From positions 1 through 13,299 of the forward strand of contig JAHHSU010000034.1 of NCBI GenBank assembly GCA_020025035.1: a stretch of DNA of 13,299 bases, read 5' to 3'. The position numbers and the translations under genes were made by a program. Positions 1 through 6,759 of the stretch are shown piece by piece. Each line of letters opens with the position of its first letter. Within the stretch, counting starts at the first letter, position 1. A model generated the notes under the pieces. That model ran no database searches. It saw nothing but the letters and a program-made list of their open reading frames with translations, and was not told the origin of the DNA. Origin of the DNA: Thomasclavelia sp. (lineage in GTDB: Bacteria; Bacillota_I; Bacilli_A; Erysipelotrichales; Coprobacillaceae).

Positions 1-14
1 GATATAAATATAGT

Positions 15-50
15 AAACCATCACATCGAAAGATGATGATGGTTTTTGTG
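15..50 (+). terminator. Rho-independent terminator of the gene upstream of the window
   Basis: The arm at 16-27 pairs with 32-35 plus 37-44, leaving A36 as a single bulged base, across a GAAA tetraloop at 28-31. The stem has about 12 pairs and A15 can extend it. A T-run at 43-47 follows. The upstream gene itself is not in the window. This hairpin separates it from the tsaC-led cluster. Confidence 0.8.
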
Positions 51-54
51 ATTT

Positions 55-73
55 AAGGTATATAAATATCCTT
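55..73. repeat. Short inverted repeat upstream of tsaC
   Basis: AAGG(T)ATAT at 55-63 is the reverse complement of ATATCCTT at 66-73, apart from the extra T59, with two A residues between the arms. It lies between the upstream terminator and the likely -10 element of tsaC. A loop of two bases is too short for a stable RNA hairpin, so a DNA operator is more plausible than an RNA structure. In DNA this AT-rich chance similarity is also possible. Confidence 0.35.
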
Positions 74-80
74 ATAAATA

Positions 81-89
81 TGATAAAAT
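81..89 (+). promoter_or_regulatory. Possible extended -10 promoter of the tsaC-atp cluster
   Basis: TGATAAAAT combines a TG extension with a -10 hexamer matching TATAAT at 5 of 6 positions. A -35 box is weak: TATAAA at 61-66 with a 17-base spacer. The start site would fall near 96, only a few bases before the Shine-Dalgarno sequence at 99-105, giving an almost leaderless message. It is the only promoter-like site before the long cluster, but the AT-rich background makes false matches common. Confidence 0.35.
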
Positions 90-110
90 ACTAAATATGA
101 GGTGAATAAA

Positions 111-716
111 TTGGATATTGATGTGATTAGTAAAGATGATATAGATAAGGTAATTTGTACATTAAAAGCGCATCAAGTAGTAGCTTTTCCAACTGAAACA
201 GTATATGGATTAGGAGTTATTTATCATTCACATGAAGCATTAGAGAGGTTGGTATATGTCAAAAAAAGAGAAAAGAATAAGTCTATCACATTGATGTTGC
301 CTAGTATTGAAATGATTAGTAGGTTTGCTTATATTACACCAAGAGATTTAAAGATTATTCACGCATTTATGCCAGGAAGAATTACAATTATTTTAAAAAA
401 ACGTAAAGAGATAGATGATATAATGACTTTTGGAAAAGAGACTATAGGAATACGAATTCCTAATGATGAGTTTGTATTAACGCTTTTAAAAAATGTAGGA
501 CCAATGTTTGTTACAAGTGCAAATATATCTGGAAATAAAGATGCAACAACAACAAGTGAAGTATTAAAACAATTAGCAGGAAGAATACCAGTTATAGTAG
601 ATGGAAAAAGTGGTGATAATAAACCAAGTACAGTTGTAGATTTAACTGGAGCGAATATTCAAATTGTACGTGAAGGAGAAATATCTTATTCAATGATAGA
701 GGAGGTAGTAAAATGA
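111..716 (+). CDS. tsaC: Threonylcarbamoyl-AMP synthase (TsaC/YrdC family)
   Basis: Makes L-threonylcarbamoyladenylate from threonine, bicarbonate and ATP, the first step of the universal t6A37 modification of ANN-decoding tRNAs in the cytoplasm. The 201-residue protein is a YrdC domain alone. It shows the PTETVYGLG motif (27-35), a basic KKREKNK patch (51-57), the GIRIPN strand (113-118), TSANISG (135-141) and PSTVVDLT (172-179). B. subtilis YwlC is about 346 residues because it carries an extra Sua5 domain, which is absent here, so TsaC is the better name. I chose the TTG at 111 because GAGGTGA at 99-105 lies five bases before it. The in-frame GTG at 102 overlaps that ribosome binding site. 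The stop overlaps the rpiB start as ATGA. As in Bacillus, it lies upstream of rpiB and upp. Confidence 0.9.
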   Translation: MDIDVISKDDIDKVICTLKAHQVVAFPTETVYGLGVIYHSHEALERLVYVKKREKNKSITLMLPSIEMISRFAYITPRDLKIIHAFMPGRITIILKKRKEIDDIMTFGKETIGIRIPNDEFVLTLLKNVGPMFVTSANISGNKDATTTSEVLKQLAGRIPVIVDGKSGDNKPSTVVDLTGANIQIVREGEISYSMIEEVVK

Positions 717-1165
717 AATTAGCAATAGCATGTGATCATGGGGGATATGAATTAAAAGAAATTATTAAGGCTCATTTAATTAGTAAAGGATATGAAGTAG
801 AAGATTTTGGTACTAATAATTTACAAAGTTGTGATTATCCAGATTATGCTAAAAAAGCAGCAAAATCGGTTGCGTTAAAACAATGTGAAAAAGGAATTGT
901 AATTTGTGGTACAGGAATAGGAGTTAGTATTTGTGCTAATAAAGTAAAAGGAATACGATGTGCTTTAGTGCATGATGTGTTTAGTGCAAAAGCAACAAGA
1001 CAACATAATGATTCAAATATGATTGCAATGGGGGCAAGAGTAATAGGTCAAGGATTAGCATTAGAAATTATAGATACTTGGTTAAATACTGAATATGATG
1101 GAGGACGTCATGATTTAAGAATTAAAAAAATGATGGCAATTGAAGATGAAAAGGAGGATGAATAG
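713..1165 (+). CDS. rpiB: Ribose-5-phosphate isomerase B
   Basis: Interconverts ribose 5-phosphate and ribulose 5-phosphate in the non-oxidative pentose phosphate pathway, supplying ribose for PRPP and so for the product of the next gene, upp. The 150-residue product is full length for RpiB/LacAB-type isomerases. It shows the CDHGG start (7-11), the CGTGIG anion hole with catalytic Cys65 (65-70), and RQHNDSNMIAMGAR (96-109) with His98 as the likely ring-opening residue. The ATG overlaps the tsaC stop (ATGA), and GGAGG at about 700-704 lies just upstream, so the two are probably translationally coupled. LacA or LacB subunits of galactose-6-phosphate isomerase are related, but the setting between tsaC and upp and the lack of a paired second subunit favour RpiB. 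Its acidic, lysine-rich tail is encoded partly by the ribosome binding site of upp. Confidence 0.93.
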   Translation: MKLAIACDHGGYELKEIIKAHLISKGYEVEDFGTNNLQSCDYPDYAKKAAKSVALKQCEKGIVICGTGIGVSICANKVKGIRCALVHDVFSAKATRQHNDSNMIAMGARVIGQGLALEIIDTWLNTEYDGGRHDLRIKKMMAIEDEKEDE

Positions 1166-1166
1166 T

Positions 1167-1790
1167 ATGGCAACAACAATAATAGACCATCCACTAATTA
1201 CACATAAACTTGCAATAATGAGAGATAAGGATACTAGTGATAAAGAATTTTGTGAAAACCTTAAAGAAATAGCACAATTAGCAAGTTATGTAATTACTAA
1301 GGATTTACCTGTAAAAGAAGTAGAGATACAAACTCCTCTTTGTACAATGAAAACAACTAAATTAGCTCAACCTGTTATTCTTGTTCCTATTTTAAGAGCA
1401 GGACTAGGATTTTTAGAAGGGATGAAATCTATTCTTCCTAATGCTAGTGTAGGACATATCGGAATGAAACGAGATGAAGAATCATTAATTGCACATGAAT
1501 ATTACGCTAATTTTCCAGATAATTTAAAGGATTCAATAGTGATCGTCTTAGATCCAATGTTGGCTACTGGATCAAGTAGTTCTCAAGCCATTGAAAATAT
1601 CAAAAAAAGAGGGGCTAAAAAGATTAAATTTTTTAGTTTAGTTGCTGCTCCTAAAGGAGTAGAAGTGATTGAAACGCAACATCCTGATGTAGATTTATAT
1701 ATATGTGCATTAGATGAAAAATTAAACGAAAAAGGTTATATTGTTCCAGGGTTAGGGGATGCAGGAGATCGTATTTTTGGAACCAAATAA
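1167..1790 (+). CDS. upp: Uracil phosphoribosyltransferase
   Basis: Converts uracil and PRPP to UMP and pyrophosphate in pyrimidine salvage. The product is 207 residues, close to the family's usual 209. It shows the PILRAGLG segment (74-81), the PRPP-binding loop LDPMLATGSSSS (128-139) and the uracil-binding C-terminus PGLGDAGDRIFGTK (194-207). The start at 1167 follows AAGGAGG at 1151-1157 by nine bases and the rpiB stop by one base. A longer in-frame start at 1140 lies inside rpiB without a ribosome binding site of its own. The last codons overlap the start of atpZ in another frame. As in B. subtilis, upp directly precedes the ATP synthase genes. I see no PyrR-type attenuator or other pyrimidine-responsive leader. 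Confidence 0.95.
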   Translation: MATTIIDHPLITHKLAIMRDKDTSDKEFCENLKEIAQLASYVITKDLPVKEVEIQTPLCTMKTTKLAQPVILVPILRAGLGFLEGMKSILPNASVGHIGMKRDEESLIAHEYYANFPDNLKDSIVIVLDPMLATGSSSSQAIENIKKRGAKKIKFFSLVAAPKGVEVIETQHPDVDLYICALDEKLNEKGYIVPGLGDAGDRIFGTK

Positions 1791-1980
1791 ATCAATTTGG
1801 ATTCATATTGCTAAAGCTCTAGGAATAGCGTTAGAAATATTTAGTGTTTTAGTAATAAGTATTTTAATAGGTATAATTATAGACCATTATTTATTGATTA
1901 AGCCATTTGGAATAATAATAGGTAGTTTGTTTGGGATTATTTCTAGTTTTAAGAAAATAATATCGATTGGGGAAAAATGA
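1777..1980 (+). CDS. atpZ: AtpZ/AtpI-family small membrane protein of the ATP synthase operon
   Basis: A 67-residue, two-helix membrane protein of the type placed first in many atp operons (putative F0F1-ATPase subunit, sometimes called a Ca2+/Mg2+ transporter). Helix 1 covers about residues 15-35, ending in GIIID, and helix 2 about 43-60, with the SLFGIISSF pattern typical of this family. The start is uncertain. TTG at 1777 has AGGAGA at 1763-1768 eight bases upstream. An in-frame ATG at 1759 would add six residues, but its upstream bases encode the conserved end of Upp. Either way the gene overlaps the 3' end of upp out of frame. Its stop overlaps the atpI start. In related systems AtpZ and AtpI assist Fo assembly or Mg2+ supply; the exact role here is not shown by the sequence. 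Confidence 0.75.
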   Translation: MEPNKSIWIHIAKALGIALEIFSVLVISILIGIIIDHYLLIKPFGIIIGSLFGIISSFKKIISIGEK

Positions 1981-2354
1981 TGGAAAACGAAAAAGATATT
2001 GTAAAAAATTCTAATCGAATATTTGCAATTATAGGGATTGTTTTAATTGTTATTAGCATGATAATGAATGATTATTCGTTGATTATGGGATTTTGTTTAG
2101 GATATTGTGTTAACTTAATAATTTTAAAGATTATTGTACGTACGGTAGATAGTATTTTATCTACTAATAGGTTGATTGCTACAGGATTTGTTGCCACAAG
2201 TTTTTTGTTAAAAATGCTTATTTATGCTACAGGATTTATCTTAGCAATAAAAATACCTAAATTATTTAACTTGTTTACTGTTACAATAGGATATTTTGTG
2301 GTAAAATTAGCAATGTTCCATACAGGATATAGATTAAGAAAGGGAGGTGAATGA
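1977..2354 (+). CDS. atpI: ATP synthase subunit I (AtpI)
   Basis: A 125-residue membrane protein with four predicted helices (about 14-31, 33-53, 67-91 and 96-117) and a basic C-terminus ending RLRKGGE. Size, topology and position right before the a-subunit gene match the ATP synthase I chain, which in other bacteria helps assemble the c-ring. Sequence is poorly conserved in this family, so context carries much of the call. The ATG at 1977 overlaps the atpZ stop (ATGA). A second ATG follows directly at 1980 and either could be used. The preceding TTGGGGA is a weak ribosome binding site, so coupling to atpZ translation is likely. The tail codons contain the strong ribosome binding site of atpB. 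Confidence 0.8.
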   Translation: MMENEKDIVKNSNRIFAIIGIVLIVISMIMNDYSLIMGFCLGYCVNLIILKIIVRTVDSILSTNRLIATGFVATSFLLKMLIYATGFILAIKIPKLFNLFTVTIGYFVVKLAMFHTGYRLRKGGE

Positions 2355-2356
2355 AA

Positions 2357-3046
2357 ATGACAAATATGCTATTAGTAGGCGCATCTTTGAATATAGTAAT
2401 TCAACCTGAGTTAATCTTTTCATTAATTATCATTGCAACTATCTGTGCATTTTGTGTTTATGCAGGAAAAAAAGTACAGTTAGCTGATCCTGCAAAAAAG
2501 CCTAGTGGTGTAGTTTTAGTTTGTGAAGTAGGGATTAGTAAGATTCAAGATTATATGAGTTCTATTATGCCTGAAAAATTTGCAAAAAACTATTATCCAT
2601 ATTTTGCAGTGATGTTTGTTTATTTGATAATTGCTAACTTAAGTGGATTAATTGCATTTGATGCACCAACATCGAATTTTTCGATAACGTTAGCCATAAC
2701 ATTAATTACCTTTGTGTTAATTCAGTATAATGCAATTAAAACAAAGGGGGGGTTTAAATATATCAAAGATTTAATATGGCCACCAACGAATATATTAGGA
2801 GTATTATCTCCACTTATTTCACTTTCAATGCGTCTTTTTGGAAATATATTAAGTGGTTCTATATTAATGGGATTGGTGTATAGTTTTACTGGATGGTTAT
2901 CGCACCTACTAATACCAGTCGATTTTTTAGGGCCTATTTTAGCACCAATATTACATGCTTATTTTGATGTGTTTGCTGGTTGTATACAAACACTTGTATT
3001 TATTACATTATCAAGTATATTAATTGCTTTAGAAGCAGAAGAATAG
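2357..3046 (+). CDS. atpB: ATP synthase Fo subunit a
   Basis: Stator subunit forming the two ion half-channels next to the c-ring. The 229-residue protein has five to six hydrophobic segments. The essential arginine is Arg159 in SLSMRLFGN (155-163), and the last helix holds FAGCIQTLVF with Gln211 at the position of the conserved polar residue of the E. coli protein. PTSNFSITLA (104-113) matches the usual segment before helix 3. I chose ATG 2357 rather than the ATG at 2351 because GGAGG at 2343-2347 is nine bases from 2357 but only three from 2351, where the start would overlap the atpI stop. Codons 130-132 contain a run of seven G, exceptional in this AT-rich DNA. The ion specificity of the enzyme cannot be read from this subunit alone; see atpE. 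Confidence 0.95.
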   Translation: MTNMLLVGASLNIVIQPELIFSLIIIATICAFCVYAGKKVQLADPAKKPSGVVLVCEVGISKIQDYMSSIMPEKFAKNYYPYFAVMFVYLIIANLSGLIAFDAPTSNFSITLAITLITFVLIQYNAIKTKGGFKYIKDLIWPPTNILGVLSPLISLSMRLFGNILSGSILMGLVYSFTGWLSHLLIPVDFLGPILAPILHAYFDVFAGCIQTLVFITLSSILIALEAEE

Positions 3047-3063
3047 AAATGGAGGAAATAAAA

Positions 3064-3294
3064 ATGACAGATAAAGGTTTAATTGCAATTGCTGCGGGTA
3101 TTGCAGTATGTGCAGGTTTAGGAACAGGAATTGGAGAAGGGATTGCAGCTAGTAAAGCAGTAGAAGCAGTAGGAAGAAATCCAGAAGCTGAAGGGAAAAT
3201 TCGTACTACAATGATTTTAGGGATTGCTTTATCAGAAACAGTAGCAATTTATGGTTTATTAATTTCTTTAATCTTATTATTCGTATTCAAATAA
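3064..3294 (+). CDS. atpE: ATP synthase Fo subunit c with two-carboxylate ion site
   Basis: A 76-residue hairpin of two helices that oligomerises into the rotor ring. Helix 1 carries the glycine-rich LGTGIGEGIAASKAV (19-33), the cytoplasmic loop is GRNPEAEGK (37-45), and helix 2 holds the ion-binding Glu58 in LSETVAIY (56-63). Besides Glu58 there is a second acid in helix 1, Glu25, where sodium-type rings such as that of Ilyobacter have glutamine. The E25-E58 spacing of 33 equals E32-E65 of Fusobacterium nucleatum, and Tyr63 matches its Tyr70. Thr59 replaces Ser66. This pattern suggests Na+ coupling, an inference from family knowledge. The start at 3064 follows GGAGG at 3051-3055 by eight bases, a strong site suited to the many copies needed. 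A longer frame beginning at 2980 overlaps atpB and is not credible. Confidence 0.95.
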   Translation: MTDKGLIAIAAGIAVCAGLGTGIGEGIAASKAVEAVGRNPEAEGKIRTTMILGIALSETVAIYGLLISLILLFVFK

Positions 3295-3318
3295 GCCAAT
3301 TGATTTAGGAGGGAACTT

Positions 3319-3822
3319 ATGAATATAGATATAGCAGGAAAATTATTCCCTAATATTACTACTATTATTATTCAATTATTAGCTACTGGCGTTATGGTAG
3401 CAGTATTTAAAAAATACTTGTGGAGTACAGTAAAAGAGTTTATGGAAAAGCGTGCTCAAATTATTGAAGATCATTTAAATGAAGCAAAACAAACAAATGA
3501 AAAAGCTAAGGTTTTTATTCAGGAAAGTGAAAATCAAGCTAAATGTGCAGCAAAAGAATATCGTGAGATTATTGAAAAGGCTAAAAGCGAAGCAAATCTT
3601 GTAAAAGAAGAGATATTAGATGAAGCAAAAAAAGAAGCAAAATCTAAATTAGCTCAAGCAGAACGTCAAATTGAAGCACAAAAACTTCAAGCACAAGAAG
3701 AAATGAAAAAAGAAATAGTAGGAATTGCTTTTGATGTAGCAAGTAAAGTAATGGAAAAAGAAGTAGATAAAAAAACAAATAAACAATTTGTAGAAGATTT
3801 TATTGAGGATATTGTTCATTAA
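3319..3822 (+). CDS. atpF: ATP synthase Fo subunit b
   Basis: Peripheral-stalk subunit that anchors F1 to the membrane. The 167-residue protein has one N-terminal membrane helix (about 13-31) followed by a long charged helix rich in Ala, Glu, Lys and Gln from about residue 36 to 150, the usual right-handed coiled coil of subunit b. The segment KKYLWSTVKEFMEKR (31-45) after the membrane helix matches the family's conserved join. The C-terminal part contacts subunit delta, encoded next. A good ribosome binding site, AGGAGG at about 3308-3313, precedes the ATG. The stop codon shares its last A with the atpH start (TAATG), which points to translational coupling. There is a single b gene, so the stalk is a homodimer. 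Confidence 0.94.
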   Translation: MNIDIAGKLFPNITTIIIQLLATGVMVAVFKKYLWSTVKEFMEKRAQIIEDHLNEAKQTNEKAKVFIQESENQAKCAAKEYREIIEKAKSEANLVKEEILDEAKKEAKSKLAQAERQIEAQKLQAQEEMKKEIVGIAFDVASKVMEKEVDKKTNKQFVEDFIEDIVH

Positions 3823-4355
3823 TGGAATCTATTGCATTACGTTATGCTACCTCTTTATTTGAATTAGCTCAAGAAACAAAAAATATAGACAAGTTTGAAG
3901 AAGATCTTTTATTAGTAAAAGAAACTTTGTGTCTAGATAACAGTATCTTGGAGTTTTTTAACCATTACAATATTTCTAAAGAAGATAAGAAAAAAGTGAT
4001 TGATCAATCATTTCAGGATAGTATATCAACATATGTTTTAAACTTTTTAAAATTATTAGTAGATAAAAAACGATTCGGTAATATAATCCATATTATTGAT
4101 GCATTTCATGAATTAAATAATGAATATTATGGAATTCAAGAAGGAATTGTTTATTCTGCATATGCTCTTACAAAAAAAGAAATAGCAGATATTGAAAAAG
4201 CAATGTCAAAAAAATTAAATGTGAAGGTAAAATTAACTTGTATTGTAGATCAAACATTAATTGGTGGAGTGAAAGTGGTCATTAAAAACCATGTAGAAGA
4301 TGGATCTATCAAAAATAAAATGAATTTACTTAAACAAGAATTATTAAGGAAGTAG
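3822..4355 (+). CDS. atpH: ATP synthase F1 subunit delta
   Basis: Connects the b stalk to the top of the alpha3beta3 head. The 177-residue product has the family's N-terminal six-helix domain, opening with ALRYATSLFELAQE (5-18), and the C-terminal segment LIGGVKVVIKNHVEDGSIKNK, where GG and the D-S-I-K pattern mark the conserved delta end. There is no good ribosome binding site at the right distance (GAGG lies about 14 bases upstream), and the start overlaps the atpF stop, so re-initiation by ribosomes finishing atpF is likely. This suits the 1:2 stoichiometry of delta to b only loosely. The stop codon lies within the ribosome binding region of atpA. Confidence 0.92.
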   Translation: MESIALRYATSLFELAQETKNIDKFEEDLLLVKETLCLDNSILEFFNHYNISKEDKKKVIDQSFQDSISTYVLNFLKLLVDKKRFGNIIHIIDAFHELNNEYYGIQEGIVYSAYALTKKEIADIEKAMSKKLNVKVKLTCIVDQTLIGGVKVVIKNHVEDGSIKNKMNLLKQELLRK

Positions 4356-4364
4356 GTGAATTGA

Positions 4365-5888
4365 GTGGGATTAAGACCAGATGAAATTAGTGCAATTATC
4401 AAAGAACAAATTAAGCACTATAATGAAGTTGTTGAATCAAAAGATGTTGGTTTAGTAATGACTATAGGAGATGGTGTTTCACTTGTTCATGGACTAGACA
4501 ATGCGATGTTAGGTGAATTATTAGAATTTCCTAATCAAGTATATGGGATGGTAATGAACTTAGAAGAAGACCATGTTGGAGCTGTGCTTTTAGGACAAAG
4601 TGATTCAATTAAAGAAGGCGATGAAGTAAAACGTACAGGTAAAATTATTGAAGTTCCTGTAGGAGATGAGTTATTAGGAAGAGTAGTAAATCCTTTAGGA
4701 CAAGCAATTGATGGGCAAGGTGCTATTCAATCAACAAAGTTTAGACCTATTGAAAGAGTTGCTCCAGGAGTAATGACAAGAAAATCTGTAGATGAACCTT
4801 TACAAACAGGAATCACATCTATTGATGCTATTATACCAATTGGTAGAGGGCAACGTGAATTAATCATTGGAGATAGACAAACAGGAAAAACAGCGATTGC
4901 AATTGATACAATTTTAAATCAAAAAGATCAAGATATTTATTGTGTGTATGTTGCAATAGGACAAAAGAATTCTACAGTTGCACAAATTGTTGAAAAATTA
5001 AGACAAGGGGGTGCAATGGAATATACTACTATTGTATCTGCATCTGCATCAGAACTTGCTCCAGTTCAATATATTGCACCTTATGCAGGTTGTGCAATTG
5101 CAGAAGAATGGCTAGAACAAGGAAAAGATGTTTTGATTGTATATGATGATTTATCAAAACATGCAGTAGCTTATCGTACAGTGTCGTTATTATTAAAAAG
5201 ACCACCAGGACGTGAAGCATATCCAGGGGATGTATTCTATTTACATTCAAGACTACTTGAACGTGCTTGTCGATTAAATGATAAAATGGGTGGTGGTTCT
5301 ATTACTGCATTACCAATTATTGAAACACAAGCTGGTGATATTTCTGCATATATCCCTACAAATGTAATTTCTATTACAGATGGGCAAATATTCTTACAAC
5401 AAGATTTGTTCAATTCAGGATTTAGACCTGCAATTGATACAGGCCTTTCAGTATCTCGTGTAGGTTCATCAGCTCAAATTAAGGCAATGAAGCAAGTGTC
5501 TGGATCATTAAAATTAGAATTAGCACAATTTGCAGAGATGCAAGCATTTGCTCAATTTGGTTCTGATTTAGATAATGCAACAAAGTCAATATTAGATCAT
5601 GGACAAAAAGTAAGGGAAGTATTAAAACAAGGACAATACTCACCAAGAAGTGTAGAATCGCAAGTTATTACTTTATTTGCTTTAAAAAATGGATTTACTA
5701 AAACAATAGAGGTAAATCAAATCAATGAATTTATGGATGGATTATTACAACATATTAAAATGAATCATCCAGAATATTTTACTGAAATTGTAGAAACAAA
5801 AGTGATTTCTAACGAATTAGAAGAAAAATTAAAAGATACGATGGAAAAATACGTTTTACAATTTAAAAAAACTAGTGTGCAAGGATAA
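4365..5888 (+). CDS. atpA: ATP synthase F1 subunit alpha
   Basis: Non-catalytic nucleotide-binding subunit of the F1 hexamer. The 507-residue protein is full length. It opens with MGLRPDEISAIIKEQI, typical of alpha. The P-loop is GDRQTGKT (169-176), the Walker B strand is VLIVYDD (256-262), and the arginine finger that reaches the beta active site is Arg365 in GLSVSRVG. The C-terminal helical domain is complete. The start is a GTG, with AGGTGA at 4354-4359 five bases upstream. That site overlaps the atpH stop, so coupling is likely. No ATG candidate exists nearby. The gene sits in the standard order between delta and gamma. Nothing in it looks degenerate. Confidence 0.97.
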   Translation: MGLRPDEISAIIKEQIKHYNEVVESKDVGLVMTIGDGVSLVHGLDNAMLGELLEFPNQVYGMVMNLEEDHVGAVLLGQSDSIKEGDEVKRTGKIIEVPVGDELLGRVVNPLGQAIDGQGAIQSTKFRPIERVAPGVMTRKSVDEPLQTGITSIDAIIPIGRGQRELIIGDRQTGKTAIAIDTILNQKDQDIYCVYVAIGQKNSTVAQIVEKLRQGGAMEYTTIVSASASELAPVQYIAPYAGCAIAEEWLEQGKDVLIVYDDLSKHAVAYRTVSLLLKRPPGREAYPGDVFYLHSRLLERACRLNDKMGGGSITALPIIETQAGDISAYIPTNVISITDGQIFLQQDLFNSGFRPAIDTGLSVSRVGSSAQIKAMKQVSGSLKLELAQFAEMQAFAQFGSDLDNATKSILDHGQKVREVLKQGQYSPRSVESQVITLFALKNGFTKTIEVNQINEFMDGLLQHIKMNHPEYFTEIVETKVISNELEEKLKDTMEKYVLQFKKTSVQG

Positions 5889-5893
5889 TAGAT

Positions 5894-6745
5894 ATGGCAG
5901 CTGGAATGCAAAGTATTAAACGTCGTATGAAGTCCGTAGAGTCTACTAAAAAAATTACTAAGGCAATGGAATTAGTAGCAACTTCTAAACTTAGAAAAAC
6001 AAGAAATCAACTCGATGAACTAAAACCATATTACACTACTGTAAAAAATACAGTAGCAACTATTTTAGCAACTAATAAAGATGTAGATAGTCCGTATTTA
6101 CAAAAAAATGATTCAAATAAGGATATTTACATTCTTATTACTTCTAGCTTAGGATTATGTGGTGGATATAATTCAAATATTATTAAAGAAGCATTATCTT
6201 ATATAAAAGAAGATGATCTTATTTATTGTATTGGATCAAAAGGATATATACAATTGAAAAATCGTTATCAACATATAAATACGAATTATATTTCTTTAAA
6301 TCAAAATCAGGAATTTAGTGAGGTAATTCGTTTAGTAGAGGAAATAACGAATTTGTATCTTAATAAGGAAGTGGGAAGTATTAAGATTATGTATACACAA
6401 TTTGTAAATAATTTAACTTTTAGACCAACATTAGAAACACTTTTACCAATAAATCCAGAAGATTTTAAGCAAGAAGAAAGTTCGATGGATAAATTTACAA
6501 TTTTTGAACCAAATTCAGAAGAAGTATTGAATGAATTATTGCCAATGTATTTACAATCGACTATTTATGGATATTTGATTGAGTCAATGACAAGTGAAAA
6601 TGCTTCTAGAAGAACCTCAATGGAAAATGCAACAGATAATGCAGAAGAACTTATTTCAAATCTGTTATTAAAATATAATCAAGCAAGACAAACAGCAATT
6701 ACAAATGAAATATCAGAGATTGTTGCTGGTGCTAATGCGAAATAA
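5894..6745 (+). CDS. atpG: ATP synthase F1 subunit gamma
   Basis: Central rotor shaft that couples c-ring rotation to catalysis. The 283-residue product is of normal length. Its N-terminal helix includes IKRRMKSVESTKKITKAMEL (8-27), a family signature. The Rossmann-like middle contains SSLGLCGGYNSNI, and the C-terminal helix includes SENASRRTSMENATDNAEEL and ends ITNEISEIVAGANAK, which threads the alpha3beta3 barrel. The start follows AAGGA at 5881-5885 by eight bases and the atpA stop by five. The middle domain diverges more than alpha or beta, as is usual for gamma. Spacing and order are those of a standard atp operon. Confidence 0.95.
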   Translation: MAAGMQSIKRRMKSVESTKKITKAMELVATSKLRKTRNQLDELKPYYTTVKNTVATILATNKDVDSPYLQKNDSNKDIYILITSSLGLCGGYNSNIIKEALSYIKEDDLIYCIGSKGYIQLKNRYQHINTNYISLNQNQEFSEVIRLVEEITNLYLNKEVGSIKIMYTQFVNNLTFRPTLETLLPINPEDFKQEESSMDKFTIFEPNSEEVLNELLPMYLQSTIYGYLIESMTSENASRRTSMENATDNAEELISNLLLKYNQARQTAITNEISEIVAGANAK

Positions 6746-6759
6746 AAGGAGGCGCTATG

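Noticed and set aside
1..14. Possible 3' end of an upstream coding gene (prmC or similar expected by Bacillus gene order)
   Set aside because: Only 14 bases precede the terminator hairpin, so no coding frame can be identified.
2980..3063. N-terminal extension of atpE by 28 codons
   Set aside because: It overlaps atpB, is not hydrophobic in the c-subunit manner and lacks a ribosome binding site. ATG 3064 has GGAGG eight bases upstream and gives the standard c-subunit N-terminus.
5029..5250. Open frame of 73 codons on the minus strand
   Set aside because: Lies wholly inside atpA, has low-complexity composition rich in Leu, His and Ile, and no ribosome binding site. It is a shadow of a strongly conserved gene.
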